Shown: one piece after another, positions 25,399-34,284 of the stretch
Position numbering within the stretch: the first letter of the stretch is position 1
Layout: each line of letters begins with the position of its first letter
Origin: Streptomyces smaragdinus
GTDB taxonomy: Bacteria; Actinomycetota; Actinomycetes; Streptomycetales; Streptomycetaceae
Assembly (NCBI RefSeq): GCF_009604385.1
Contig: NZ_WEGJ01000008.1
Coordinates: 124,001 to 188,000, forward strand
Direction: 5' to 3'
Length of the DNA stretch: 64,000 bases
Notes under the pieces: model-generated
The model's database searches: none
What the model was told of the DNA's origin: nothing
What the model saw: only the letters and a program-made list of their open reading frames with translations
Position numbers and translations under genes: made by a program

Positions 25399-26616
25399 TC
25401 AGCCGGCGGCGTCCGGGCGGCTCTTCTTGTACGCGGCGATGGCCTTCTGCAGCGCCTTGAACGACGGCTTCGCCGACCCGTCGAAACGCCGCAGACCGAA
25501 GTACCGGGACTTCGACCGGTTGTCCTTCACCCGCGCCGAGTCCTGGTCGGCGAACCAGAACAGCACCGCGACCCGCGGATTCGCCCCCGTCGTCGTCACC
25601 AGGTCCTCGGCGATCCGGGCCTGGAACTCCTCCGTGACATGGGTGGTGTTCGCCGGGATCCTCGTCCCGTCGGACACATTGCCCGGCCCCGACGTCGGGG
25701 CGCCGGTCTCGGTCAGCCAGATCGGCATCTTCGGCTTCCCGTACAGCTCCAGGATGCTCGCCAGATTGTTCTCGGACGCGCTGATGTCCTCGAACGCCGA
25801 GCCGTACTTGGTCCGGGCGCTGGCCAGATGGGGATAGGTGTACGGGTGGTAGCTGATCGCGTCCACCGCGTCCAGCGCCCCCAGCTTCGCCACGGCGCGC
25901 AGGAACTCGGAGTGGGCGATGTGCAGGTCGTCCGAGGACACCGAGGCCAGCCCGCCCATCAGCACCGTCGCCCCGGGATCGACGGACTTGATGGCCCGCG
26001 ACGAACTCTTCAGCAGCTTGGTGTACGCGGCCGGGTCGGGCTTGGGCGACCAGAACGGGATGTTGGGCTCGTTCCAGATCTGCCAGGTGTGCACGCCCTT
26101 GGGGGCGTAGCGCTCGGTCGCCCGCCGGGTGAAGTCGGCGAACGCCGCCGGGTCCGCGGGAGCGCACCGCAGCCCCTTCACACAGCCCTCCACCCGCGCC
26201 CACGCCGGGGTGTACGCCACGGTCGCCAGCACCTCCAGCCCGCGGGCCCGGGCGGCGTCGGCCACCCGGTCGAACCGGTGCCACTCGTAACGGCCGGGAA
26301 TGTCCGGCTCGATGTTGTTCCACGCCAGATCGACGCGGATCCACTGGGCGCCGAGCTTGCGGGCGTCGTCCAGGCTGGCGTTGAGCTCCCCGTCGGACAT
26401 CCACGTCAGGGTGTCGGCGTAGGAGAGGCCGAAGCGCAGCTCACGGGACTTGCCGACGGCCGGCTCGGCGTCGTCGGACCCGGCCGGCCCGGACTTCGCG
26501 GCGGCGGCGGGAGGAGCGGGCGCGGGCTCGAAGGCGACGACGGTGGCGATCGCGGACACCACGAATCCGACCACCGCGATCAGTATCCGCTTGCGCCTGT
26601 CGGTCTGCTCCCTCAT
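25399..26616 (-). CDS. Membrane-anchored or secreted glycoside hydrolase, clan GH-A type (GH39/GH5-like)
   Basis: A 405-aa protein. A short basic start (MREQTDRRKR) and one hydrophobic segment (11-29) form a signal peptide or anchor, and a Pro/Ala linker follows. The TIM barrel (about 60-395) has both clan A glutamates: acid/base E183 in WNEPN and nucleophile E303 in LTETGAP. ATG at 26616 begins the signal peptide; earlier frame positions do not look coding. Its stop is only 6 bases from the convergent end of the glycan operon. It is therefore a good candidate for trimming or releasing the glycan made by that operon, although the substrate is not readable. Confidence 0.88.
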   Translation of the reverse strand: MREQTDRRKRILIAVVGFVVSAIATVVAFEPAPAPPAAAAKSGPAGSDDAEPAVGKSRELRFGLSYADTLTWMSDGELNASLDDARKLGAQWIRVDLAWNNIEPDIPGRYEWHRFDRVADAARARGLEVLATVAYTPAWARVEGCVKGLRCAPADPAAFADFTRRATERYAPKGVHTWQIWNEPNIPFWSPKPDPAAYTKLLKSSSRAIKSVDPGATVLMGGLASVSSDDLHIAHSEFLRAVAKLGALDAVDAISYHPYTYPHLASARTKYGSAFEDISASENNLASILELYGKPKMPIWLTETGAPTSGPGNVSDGTRIPANTTHVTEEFQARIAEDLVTTTGANPRVAVLFWFADQDSARVKDNRSKSRYFGLRRFDGSAKPSFKALQKAIAAYKKSRPDAAG

Positions 26617-26672
26617 GGGCACAGCGTAATGGGCGCCCAACTCCCACGCGGCGTGCCCCGGATCGCCGCCGC

Positions 26673-27173
26673 CTACTCCACCCGCTCCCGCAGCCGGTTC
26701 TCCAGCCGGTCCACCGAGACCGCCACCGCCAGCAGCAGCGCCGCGTCCGCGTCCTCGCGCCGGATGTCCACCGCGTACGTGTCGCGGACCCGGAACCACT
26801 TCTTCGAGACCCGCGCCAGCCGCTCGTCCCCGAAGTCGATGTCGAACTCCTTGTCGATGATGTTCCCGGTGACGGTCAGCTCCTCACCGGTCGCCAGCTC
26901 GGCGCGATAACGCTCCCGCAGCAGGGCGAGCCGTTTCTTGGCGACGGTACAGACCAGCTCGCCGTCCGCCCGCTCGATGGTCATGGACGGCCGCAGCGCG
27001 GCGAGCTTCTGCCGGACGACCAGGGCGACCCGCCCGTCCGGCTCCTTCAGCTGCAGCGTCTCGCGCACCCGCAGCACCTTGCCGTCGACGAGGAACGCCG
27101 GCCGCCCGTTCTCGTCCTCGATCCAGAAGTCGTCACCGACGTCGAAGACCTTCTCCCGCACGAGGTACCTCAT
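26673..27173 (-). CDS. LURP-one-related / Tubby-like beta-barrel protein
   Basis: A 166-aa cytoplasmic protein of the LURP-one-related (LOR, DUF567) family: RYLVREKVFDVGDDFWIEDENGRPAFLVDGK, LRVRETLQLKEPDG, then repeated beta-hairpins ending in DTYAVDIRREDADAALLLAVAVSVD. The fold is a Tubby C-terminal-like barrel around one helix. Members may bind membrane lipids or act as scaffolds, but no bacterial function is established. It lies 56 bases upstream (in its own direction) of the glycoside hydrolase gene, so read-through is possible. Confidence 0.85.
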   Translation of the reverse strand: MRYLVREKVFDVGDDFWIEDENGRPAFLVDGKVLRVRETLQLKEPDGRVALVVRQKLAALRPSMTIERADGELVCTVAKKRLALLRERYRAELATGEELTVTGNIIDKEFDIDFGDERLARVSKKWFRVRDTYAVDIRREDADAALLLAVAVSVDRLENRLRERVE

Positions 27174-27241
27174 GCGCCGAGTCTGGGGGGTGCGGGGGCG
27201 GGGCGCACATCGGGAGCGCCGGTCAGGGAGCGTCGGCGGGA

Positions 27242-27739
27242 TCAGCCGTACATCCGCCGCATCGCGAAGTCCACCATCTCCTCGACCGCCTTCGCGTCCA
27301 CCACCATCCGGTGCTCGCCCTCCATGTCCAGGACGAACCCGTACCCGGTGGGCAGCAGGTCCAGGACCTCCGCGCCGGTGACGGTGAAGTACTTCGACTC
27401 CCGGCCCGCGTAGCGGCGGAGCTCCTTCAGCGACGTGAAGAGGGGGATCACCGGCTGCTGGGTGTTGTGCAGGGCGAGGAAGCCGGGGTTGTCGCCGCGG
27501 GGGCAGTAGATCTTGGACGTGGCGAAGATCTGCTGGAAGTCCTCCACGGCCAGCGACCCCGCCGTGAACGCCTTCACGGCCTCGGCCAGCGACGGCGGCG
27601 ACGGCTCGGGGTACAGCGGCGGCTCCGCGTAGCCCCCCTGCTGGCCGGGCGCGCCCGCGTACGGCGGCGGCGTGGTTGCGTACCCCTGGTGGCCGGGGTG
27701 GGGCTGCCCCAGGCCCGCGTTCTGGTCGTAGCCGTACAT
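27242..27739 (-). CDS. SseB-domain protein with Pro/Gly/Tyr-rich N-terminus
   Basis: A 165-aa protein. The first 45 residues (MYGYDQNAGLGQPHPG...) are disordered and rich in Gly, Pro, Tyr and Gln. The rest (about 50-165) is an SseB-like domain: SLAEAVKAFTAGSLAVEDFQQIFATSKIYCPRGDNPGFLAL, IPLFTSLKELRRYAG and DLLPTGYGFVLDMEGEHRMVVDAKAVEEM. SseB domains in actinobacteria often accompany ESX/type VII systems, but no such genes are near. The Met at 27739 was chosen as start, since the longer frame to 27850 translates low-quality sequence. Confidence 0.82.
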   Translation of the reverse strand: MYGYDQNAGLGQPHPGHQGYATTPPPYAGAPGQQGGYAEPPLYPEPSPPSLAEAVKAFTAGSLAVEDFQQIFATSKIYCPRGDNPGFLALHNTQQPVIPLFTSLKELRRYAGRESKYFTVTGAEVLDLLPTGYGFVLDMEGEHRMVVDAKAVEEMVDFAMRRMYG

Positions 27740-27882
27740 GCCACAGAGCCTACCGGGGGAGGGCGGAAGGGGAACGGGGTCCGGCCAAGGGGGTGCGCCC
27801 GGGGTGCGGGACGGGGCCGGGGCGCGTAGGACAGACGTGGGGCGTATCACCTCAAGCGGGCGAATGCGATACCGGCGAGGGG

Positions 27883-27911
27883 TTGCGTCTTGTTACCAGC
27901 GGGTAGCATCA
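27883..27911 (+). promoter_or_regulatory. Promoter with overlapping repressor-like site before acyl-CoA dehydrogenase
   Basis: A -35-like TTGCGT (27883-27888) is followed by the near-palindrome GTTACCAGCGGGTAGC (27892-27907), whose TACC and GGTA half-sites are symmetric. A possible -10 (TAGCAT or GCATCA) lies at its right edge. A dyad over the core promoter of a beta-oxidation gene suggests a fatty-acid-responsive repressor of the TetR or FadR type. The regulator is not named here. Confidence 0.5.
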
Positions 27912-27968
27912 TGGAAGCCTTCGCTTACTGATGTGTACGCCTGACCGCCTGATGCAGGAGCTGCCGCA

Positions 27969-29795
27969 ATGGGCCACTACAAGCCGAACCTCCGGGACAT
28001 CGAGTTCAACCTCTTCGAGGTGCTGGGCCGCGACAGCCTGTACGGCACGGGTCCCTTCGAGGAGATGGACACCGAGACCGCGAAGAGCGTGCTCTCGGAG
28101 ATCTCCCGCCTCGCCGAGAACGACCTCGCCGACTCCTTCGCCGACGCCGACCGCAACCCGCCGGTCTTCGACCCCGCGACGAACACCGCCCCCGTACCGG
28201 ACACGTTCAAGAAGAGCTACCGCGCCTTCATGGACTCCGAGTACTGGCGCCTGGGCCTGCCCGAGGAGATCGGCGGCACCACCGCCCCGCCGTCCCTCAT
28301 CTGGTCGCACGCCGAGCTGGTCCTCGGCGCCAACCCGGCGATCTGGATGTACGCCTCCGGCCCCGCCTTCGCGCGCATCCTGCACGAGGAGGGCACCGAG
28401 CAGCAGAAGCACATCGCAAAGATCGCGGTGGAGAAGACCTGGGGCTCGACGATGGTCCTCACCGAGCCGGACGCCGGCTCCGACGTGGGCGCCGGCCGCA
28501 CCAAGGCCGTGCAGCAGGAGGACGGCTCCTGGCACATCGAGGGCGTGAAGCGCTTCATCACCTCGGGTGAGCACGACATGGAGGAGAACATCATCCATTA
28601 CGTGCTGGCCCGCCCCGAGGGCGCCGGTCCCGGCACGAAGGGCCTGTCGCTCTTCCTCGTCCCGAAGTACCTCTTCGACTTCGAGACCGGCGAGCTGGGC
28701 GAGCGCAACGGCGTCTACGCCACCAACGTCGAGCACAAGATGGGCCTGAAGGCGTCCAACACCTGCGAGATGACCTTCGGCGACCGCCACCCCGCCAAGG
28801 GCTGGCTGATCGGCGACAAGCACGACGGCATCCGCCAGATGTTCCGGATCATCGAGTTCGCCCGGATGATGGTCGGCACGAAGGCCATGGCCACCCTCTC
28901 CACCGGCTACCTCAACGCCCTGGAGTACGCCAGGGAGCGCGTGCAGGGCCCGGACCTCGCGCAGTTCACCGACAAGGCCGCGCCGCGTGTCACCATCACC
29001 CACCACCCGGACGTCCGCCGCGAGCTGATGCAGCAGAAGGCGTACGTCGAGGGCATGCGCGCCCTGGTGCTCCACACCGCCTCGGTGCAGGACACCATCG
29101 CCGTCAAGGAGGCCGCCGGCGAGGAGGCGTCCACCGAGCACGCGCTGAACGACCTGCTGCTGCCGATCGTCAAGGGCTACGGCTCGGAGAAGGCGTACGA
29201 GCAGCTGGCGCGCTCCCTGCAGACCTTCGGCGGCTCCGGCTTCCTGCAGGAGTACCCGATCGAGCAGTACATCCGCGACGCCAAGATCGACACGCTGTAC
29301 GAGGGCACCACGGCGATCCAGGGCCAGGACTTCTTCTTCCGGAAGATCGTCCGCAACCAGGGCCAGGCGCTCACGCTGATCAGCGAGGAGATCAAGAAGT
29401 TCCTGGCCGAGGAGCGGGGCGGCGAGGAACTGGCCGGCGCCCGCGACCACCTGGCCAAGGCCGCCGTGGAGCTCGAGGCCGTCGTCGGCCAGATGCTGAC
29501 CGACCTCGCGGCCACCGAGAAGGACGTCAAGAGCATCTACAAGGTGGGCCTGAACACCACCCGGCTGCTCATGGCCTCCGGCGACGTCATCGTCGGCTAC
29601 CTGCTGCTGCGGGGCGCCGCCGTGGCCGCCGGGAAGCTGGCGGACGCCTCCGCGAAGGACGTGCCGTTCTACCAGGGCAAGATCGCGGCGGCGAAGTTCT
29701 TCGCCGACAACGTGCTGCCGCTGGTCGCCGTGCAGCGGACCATCGCCGAGGGCGTGGAGCTGGACCTGATGGAGCTGGACGAGGCCGCGTTCTGA
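27969..29795 (+). CDS. Acyl-CoA dehydrogenase, FadE5-like
   Basis: A 608-aa FAD enzyme for the first step of fatty acid beta-oxidation. This is the long subfamily with an extra C-terminal helical domain (after about 480). Visible features are the substrate/FAD region [19 protein letters not shown], the [13 protein letters not shown] segment, and the C-terminal FAD/active-site motif [17 protein letters not shown] followed by [16 protein letters not shown]. Length fits mycobacterial FadE5 and its Streptomyces relatives. A promoter dyad lies upstream and a 20-bp terminator stem downstream, so it is monocistronic. The pirin gene 3.5 kb away is of interest because pirin was reported to interact with a long-chain acyl-CoA dehydrogenase in Streptomyces. 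Confidence 0.93.
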   Translation: MGHYKPNLRDIEFNLFEVLGRDSLYGTGPFEEMDTETAKSVLSEISRLAENDLADSFADADRNPPVFDPATNTAPVPDTFKKSYRAFMDSEYWRLGLPEEIGGTTAPPSLIWSHAELVLGANPAIWMYASGPAFARILHEEGTEQQKHIAKIAVEKTWGSTMVLTEPDAGSDVGAGRTKAVQQEDGSWHIEGVKRFITSGEHDMEENIIHYVLARPEGAGPGTKGLSLFLVPKYLFDFETGELGERNGVYATNVEHKMGLKASNTCEMTFGDRHPAKGWLIGDKHDGIRQMFRIIEFARMMVGTKAMATLSTGYLNALEYARERVQGPDLAQFTDKAAPRVTITHHPDVRRELMQQKAYVEGMRALVLHTASVQDTIAVKEAAGEEASTEHALNDLLLPIVKGYGSEKAYEQLARSLQTFGGSGFLQEYPIEQYIRDAKIDTLYEGTTAIQGQDFFFRKIVRNQGQALTLISEEIKKFLAEERGGEELAGARDHLAKAAVELEAVVGQMLTDLAATEKDVKSIYKVGLNTTRLLMASGDVIVGYLLLRGAAVAAGKLADASAKDVPFYQGKIAAAKFFADNVLPLVAVQRTIAEGVELDLMELDEAAF

Positions 29796-29799
29796 GCCT

Positions 29800-29846
29800 G
29801 CACGAGGGCCCGTCACCGGAAGTTCGCCGGTGACGGGCCCTCGTGC
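29800..29846 (+). terminator. Strong terminator hairpin after acyl-CoA dehydrogenase
   Basis: A 20-bp perfect stem (GCACGAGGGCCCGTCACCGG and its complement) with a 7-base loop AAGTTCG, beginning 4 bases after the stop codon. There is no clear U-run. Confidence 0.9.
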
Positions 29847-30009
29847 TTGCCGGGGGCGCGCGAGAAAGCCGCGTAAGCCTCGTATCGCCGCGAAATCCCT
29901 CCGTTCGCGCAGGTCGCGGCGGTTCCCCGGCCGGCTTGCCCGGGATGTCCCCCCGCAGGTCGTGCGGGGTCCGGTCCCGTCGTCGCCGCCTGTCCATATG
30001 CTGGAGTCC

Positions 30010-31314
30010 ATGAGCCCTCAACGCCCCGGCCGCCGCTTCGATCGCGGCCACACCGACGACCTGATGTCCTTTCTGGCCGTGAGCCCCTCCCCCTACCACG
30101 CGGTGGCGGGTGCCGCCGAGCGCCTGGAGAAGGCCGGCTTCCGTCAGGTCGAGGAGACGGACGCCTGGGACGGTGCGGCGGGCGGGCGCTATGTGACCCG
30201 CGGCGGGGCCATCGTCGCGTGGTACGTGCCGGAGGGCGCCGCGCCCTCGACGCCGTACCGGATCATGGGCGCGCACACCGACTCCCCCAATCTGCGGGTC
30301 AAGCCGCTGCCGGACACCGGGGCGCACGGCTGGCGGCAGATCGCCGTGGAGATCTACGGCGGCACCCTGCTCAACACCTGGCTGGACCGCGATCTCGGGC
30401 TCAGCGGCCGGCTCACCCTGCGCGACGGCTCGACCGAGCTGGTCAGCGTCGACCGGCCGCTGCTGCGGGTGCCGCAGCTGGCCGTCCACCTGGACCGGTC
30501 GGTGAACGCCGACGGGCTCAAGCTCGACAAGCAGCGCCACATGACGCCCGTGTGGGGCCTGGGGAAGGTCGCCGAGGGCGATCTGATGTCCTTCGTCGCC
30601 GGCGAGGCCGGGGTGCGCGAGAAGGACGTCGCCGGCTGGGACCTGATGGTGCACAGCGTCGAGCCGCCCGCGTATCTGGGCCGCGACCGCGAGCTGCTGG
30701 CCGGGCCCCGGATGGACAACCTGCTGTCGGTGCACGCCGCCACCACCGCGCTGATCACCGTGGCCACCGGCGACGAGCCGCTGGACTGCGTGCCCGTACT
30801 CGCCGCGTTCGACCACGAGGAGAACGGCAGCCAGTCCGACACCGGCGCCGAGGGCCCGCTGCTCGGGAACGTGCTGCGGCGTTCCGCGCTCGCCCGCGGC
30901 GGCACCTTCGAGGACGCCGCCCGGGCCCTGGCCGGCTCGGTCTGCCTCTCCTCCGACACCGGCCACGCCGTCCACCCGAACTACGCCGAGCGGCACGAGC
31001 CGGGCCACCACCCCGTGCCCAACGGCGGCCCGATCCTCAAGGTCAACGTCAACCAGCGGTACGCCACGGACGGCGCCGGCCGCGCGGTGTTCGCCGCGGC
31101 GTGCGAGCGGGCCGGGGTGCCGTGGCAGAACTTCGTCTCCAACAACGCCATGCCCTGCGGTACGACGATCGGCCCGATCACGGCCGCCCGGCACGGGATC
31201 ACCACGGTCGACATAGGGGTGGCGATCCTGTCGATGCACTCCGCCCGCGAGCTGTGCGGCGCGGACGACCCGCACTATCTGGCGGACGCGCTCACCGCGT
31301 TCCTCGAGGGCTGA
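30010..31314 (+). CDS. M18-family aminopeptidase
   Basis: A 434-aa cytosolic dinuclear-zinc aminopeptidase (aspartyl aminopeptidase family). Zinc ligands and catalytic residues are visible in IMGAHTDSPNLRVK (His and following Asp), AAFDHEENGSQS (catalytic Glu-Glu region) and SSDTGHAVHPNYAERHE. The family segment PWQNFVSNNAMPCGTTIGPITAAR is complete. Two in-frame ATGs (29998 and 30010) are possible; the second is preceded by GGAG and a TATGCT sequence. The 3' end meets the convergent thioredoxin-NHL gene over a shared terminator. Confidence 0.93.
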   Translation: MSPQRPGRRFDRGHTDDLMSFLAVSPSPYHAVAGAAERLEKAGFRQVEETDAWDGAAGGRYVTRGGAIVAWYVPEGAAPSTPYRIMGAHTDSPNLRVKPLPDTGAHGWRQIAVEIYGGTLLNTWLDRDLGLSGRLTLRDGSTELVSVDRPLLRVPQLAVHLDRSVNADGLKLDKQRHMTPVWGLGKVAEGDLMSFVAGEAGVREKDVAGWDLMVHSVEPPAYLGRDRELLAGPRMDNLLSVHAATTALITVATGDEPLDCVPVLAAFDHEENGSQSDTGAEGPLLGNVLRRSALARGGTFEDAARALAGSVCLSSDTGHAVHPNYAERHEPGHHPVPNGGPILKVNVNQRYATDGAGRAVFAAACERAGVPWQNFVSNNAMPCGTTIGPITAARHGITTVDIGVAILSMHSARELCGADDPHYLADALTAFLEG

Positions 31315-31355
31315 CCGTCGCGGGGAATCCACAGGCTGTGGATTCCCCGCGACGG
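31315..31355. terminator. Bidirectional terminator between convergent genes
   Basis: A 19-bp perfect stem (CCGTCGCGGGGAATCCACA with its complement at 31337-31355) and a 3-base loop. It directly follows the aminopeptidase stop and ends just before the stop of the opposing gene. Confidence 0.9.
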
Positions 31356-31357
31356 CG

Positions 31358-33172
31358 TCAGTCGTCCAGTCCGGCGAGTACGAGGCCCAGCCGCCCGGTG
31401 CCGCCGGCCGAGACCTTCACGGGGACGCCCCAGTCCTGCTGGTGGACGTGGCAGGCGGGATATTGGATCGCGGGATCGTCGTCGCACGACGCCGCCGTCG
31501 CCGACACGTGCAGCACGCCCTCGGTGACCCCCTCCGCCAGCACCAGATCGCGGCTGAGGTCCGTCCCCGCGCCCGCGCCGGACGCCAGCAGCTCCGGCGG
31601 CGTCGAGCTCACCAGGAGCCGCGTCGAGGGCCCGTACCGCTCGTCCAGCTTCTGCCCCGACGGCGCCCGGAACACCACGTCCAGCCGCAGCGCCCCCGGC
31701 GCGACCTCCGTCGCCGCCCGCCGCGTCCGGTGCGCCACCGGCTCCACCCGCAGCGCCTCCTCCGGCAGCCGCAGCCGCGTCAGCCGGTGCCGGGCGGACT
31801 CCACGACCAGCAGCTCCCCGTCCACCAGCACGGCCGCCGAGGGCTCGCGCAGATCCGTGGCCAGGGTCGTGACCTCGCCGGTGGCGGGGTCGAAGCGGCG
31901 CAGGGCGTGGTTGTACGTGTCGCAGACGGCCACCGACCCGTCGGGCAGCGCCGTCACCCCCAGCGGATGCTGGAGCAGCGCCTGCTCCGCGGCCCCGTCC
32001 CGGTGCCCGAAGTCGAACAGCCCGGTGCCCACGGCTGTACGGACCTCGCCGGACTCCCGGTCCAGCCACCGCACGGCCGAGGTCTCCGAGTCCGCGATCC
32101 ACAGCCGGTCCGCGGTGGCCGCCAGCCCCGACGGCTGCGCGAACCACGCCTGATCCGCGGGCCCGTCGACCAGCCCCTCGTTGGTGGTCCCGGCCGCCGC
32201 CGCGACCGTCCCGGCCGCAGGGTCGTACGTCCACAGCTGATGCACCCCGGCCATCGCGATCCACACCCGGCCGTCGAACCACGCCACGTCCCACGGCGAC
32301 GACAGATCCACCTCGGTCGCCGCCCCCGCCACCGGCGACCCCTGCCACCACTGCCGCCCGGTCCCCGCCACCGTCGTCACCTCACCGGTCGCCGGGTCCA
32401 GCCGCCGCAGCGCGTGGTTCACGGTGTCCGCGACGATCACGCCCCCGTCGGGCAGCAGCGCCAGCCCCTGCGGCTCGCTGAACGCGGGCTCCGTCCCGTC
32501 CGTCAGCCCGCGCTCACCGGTGCCGACGCGCCGCAGCACCGTCTCCCCGTCGGGCGCGAACTCCACCAGCTGATGCCGGGTGGTGTCGGAGACCAGCAGA
32601 TTCCCGCCCGGCAGCACCAGCGCCTTGCCCGGGAACCGCAGATCCGTCGCCTGCGGCTCAGGCGGCACGTACGGCCCGTCCCCGCGCCGCAGCGTGCCCT
32701 TGGCGGCGTGCTCGGCCTCGAGCCCGGCCACCAGCGCCTCCAGGGCGTGCGCGTGGCCCTCTCCGGCGTGCTGGGCGACGATGTACCCCTCGGGGTCGAC
32801 GACCACGAGCGTCGGCCAGGCCCGTACGGCGTACTGCTTCCAGGTCGCCAGCTCCGGATCGTCGAGCACGGGGTGCTCCACCCCGTACCGCTCGACGGCG
32901 TCGACCACGGCCCGGTGCTCGGCCTCGTGGACGAACTTCGGCGAGTGCACACCGACGATCACCAGGGTGTCGCGGTGCTTCTCCTCCAGCTCGCGCAGTT
33001 CGTCGAGGACGTGGAGGCAGTTGACGCAACAGAAGGTCCAAAAATCAACAACAACGCACTTACCTCGCAGGTCGGCGAGGGTGAGTTCCTTGCCTCCCGT
33101 GTTCAGCCAGCCGCCCTTGCCGATCAGCTCGGGGGCACGGACACGGGCGCGGCGGGGTGCGGGGCTGTTCAT
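31358..33172 (-). CDS. Thioredoxin-like (TlpA-type) domain fused to NHL-repeat propeller
   Basis: A 604-aa protein. Residues about 10-165 form a TlpA/thioredoxin domain with the unusual active site DFWTFCCVNCLH (CVNC preceded by a further Cys). The rest is a six-bladed NHL beta-propeller with repeats such as GLALLPDGGVIVADTVNHALRRLDPATGEVTTVAG and GVTALPDGSVAVCDTYNHALRRFDPATGEVTTL. No signal peptide is seen, so it is cytoplasmic, like mammalian NHLRC2 which has the same domain order. ATG at 33172 was chosen over an earlier Met that overlaps the divergent pirin promoter. The codons for the strand before the active site are oddly AT-rich. Confidence 0.92.
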   Translation of the reverse strand: MNSPAPRRARVRAPELIGKGGWLNTGGKELTLADLRGKCVVVDFWTFCCVNCLHVLDELRELEEKHRDTLVIVGVHSPKFVHEAEHRAVVDAVERYGVEHPVLDDPELATWKQYAVRAWPTLVVVDPEGYIVAQHAGEGHAHALEALVAGLEAEHAAKGTLRRGDGPYVPPEPQATDLRFPGKALVLPGGNLLVSDTTRHQLVEFAPDGETVLRRVGTGERGLTDGTEPAFSEPQGLALLPDGGVIVADTVNHALRRLDPATGEVTTVAGTGRQWWQGSPVAGAATEVDLSSPWDVAWFDGRVWIAMAGVHQLWTYDPAAGTVAAAAGTTNEGLVDGPADQAWFAQPSGLAATADRLWIADSETSAVRWLDRESGEVRTAVGTGLFDFGHRDGAAEQALLQHPLGVTALPDGSVAVCDTYNHALRRFDPATGEVTTLATDLREPSAAVLVDGELLVVESARHRLTRLRLPEEALRVEPVAHRTRRAATEVAPGALRLDVVFRAPSGQKLDERYGPSTRLLVSSTPPELLASGAGAGTDLSRDLVLAEGVTEGVLHVSATAASCDDDPAIQYPACHVHQQDWGVPVKVSAGGTGRLGLVLAGLDD

Positions 33173-33219
33173 GGCACAAGGGTGCCACCCCCGCGCGGCG
33201 CGCCGGGAATGGGTCGCGC

Positions 33220-33248
33220 TTGCGAGTTGTTGTGAGTTCAACTATCTT
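33220..33248 (+). promoter_or_regulatory. Pirin promoter with an inverted repeat in the spacer
   Basis: The -35 TTGCGA (33220-33225) and -10 TATCTT (33243-33248) are separated by 17 bases. The spacer contains AGTTG (33225-33229) and its complement CAACT (33239-33243), a dyad well placed for a repressor that blocks polymerase. The ribosome-binding site GAGGAGG follows at 33261-33267. Confidence 0.6.
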
Positions 33249-33272
33249 GGAAGTCGAACCGAGGAGGTCCCC

Positions 33273-34253
33273 ATGCCTGCTGTGACCGTAGAGAATCCGC
33301 TGACCCTGCCCCGCGTCGCGCCCCCCGGGGACGACACCCCGGCGCGCAAGGTGCTGGCCGTGACCACCGCGCCGAGCGGCTTCGAGGGCGAGGGCTTCCC
33401 CGTGCGCCGGGCGTTCGCGGGGATCAACCACCAGTACCTCGACCCGTTCATCATGATGGATCAGATGGGCGAGGTGGAGTGGCAGGCCGGCGAGCCGAAG
33501 GGGACTCCCTGGCATCCGCACCGGGGCTTCGAGACCGTCACGTACATCATCGACGGGATCTTCGACCACCAGGACTCCAACGGCGGTGGCGGCACCATCA
33601 CCAACGGTGACACCCAGTGGATGACGGCGGGCTCCGGGCTGCTGCACATCGAGGCCCCGCCGGAGCACCTGGTGGTGTCCGGCGGTCTCTTCCACGGCCT
33701 CCAGCTGTGGGTGAACCTGCCGGCCAAGGACAAGATGATGGCCCCGCGCTACCAGGACATCCGCGGCGGCACGGTCCAGCTGCTCACGACCCCCGACGGC
33801 GGCTCGCTGCTGCGGGTCATCGCCGGCGAGCTGGACGGCCACCAGGGCCCCGGCATCACGCACACGCCGATCACCATGGTCCACGCCACGGTGACGCCGG
33901 GCGCGGAGATCACCCTGCCGTGGCGCGAGGACTTCAACGCCCTGGCGTACGTGATGGCCGGCCGCGGCTCGGTGGGTACGGACCGGCGGCCGGTGCACAC
34001 CGGGCAGACGGCGGTGTTCGGGCCGGGCGGGTCGCTGACCCTGCGCGCGGACGAGAAGCAGGACGGGAACACCCCGGACCTGGAGGTCGTCCTGCTCGGC
34101 GGGCAGCCGATCCGCGAGCCCATGGCGCACTACGGCCCGTTCGTGATGAACACGAAGGCCGAGCTCATGCAGGCCTTTGAGGACTTCCAGAAGGGCCGTC
34201 TGGGCACCGTCCCCGCCGTGCACGGGATGACGGAGAAGGGCCCGCAGGGCTGA
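33273..34253 (+). CDS. Pirin family protein
   Basis: A 326-aa bicupin, probably iron-binding. The N-terminal cupin has the metal-site motif WHPHRGFETVTYIIDG and the later QWMTAGSGLLHIEAPPEH (His and Glu ligands). The C-terminal pirin domain (about 190-300) has GAEITLPWREDFNALAYVMAGRGSVG. Pirins act as redox-sensitive modulators of other proteins or as quercetin dioxygenases. In Streptomyces ambofaciens one has been reported to modulate beta-oxidation and secondary metabolism. It starts 7 bases after GAGGAGG and is divergent from the thioredoxin-NHL gene, which supports a shared redox theme. Confidence 0.93.
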   Translation: MPAVTVENPLTLPRVAPPGDDTPARKVLAVTTAPSGFEGEGFPVRRAFAGINHQYLDPFIMMDQMGEVEWQAGEPKGTPWHPHRGFETVTYIIDGIFDHQDSNGGGGTITNGDTQWMTAGSGLLHIEAPPEHLVVSGGLFHGLQLWVNLPAKDKMMAPRYQDIRGGTVQLLTTPDGGSLLRVIAGELDGHQGPGITHTPITMVHATVTPGAEITLPWREDFNALAYVMAGRGSVGTDRRPVHTGQTAVFGPGGSLTLRADEKQDGNTPDLEVVLLGGQPIREPMAHYGPFVMNTKAELMQAFEDFQKGRLGTVPAVHGMTEKGPQG

Positions 34254-34284
34254 GCGGCCCCGGCGGGTGAGGGCGGCGAGGGGC

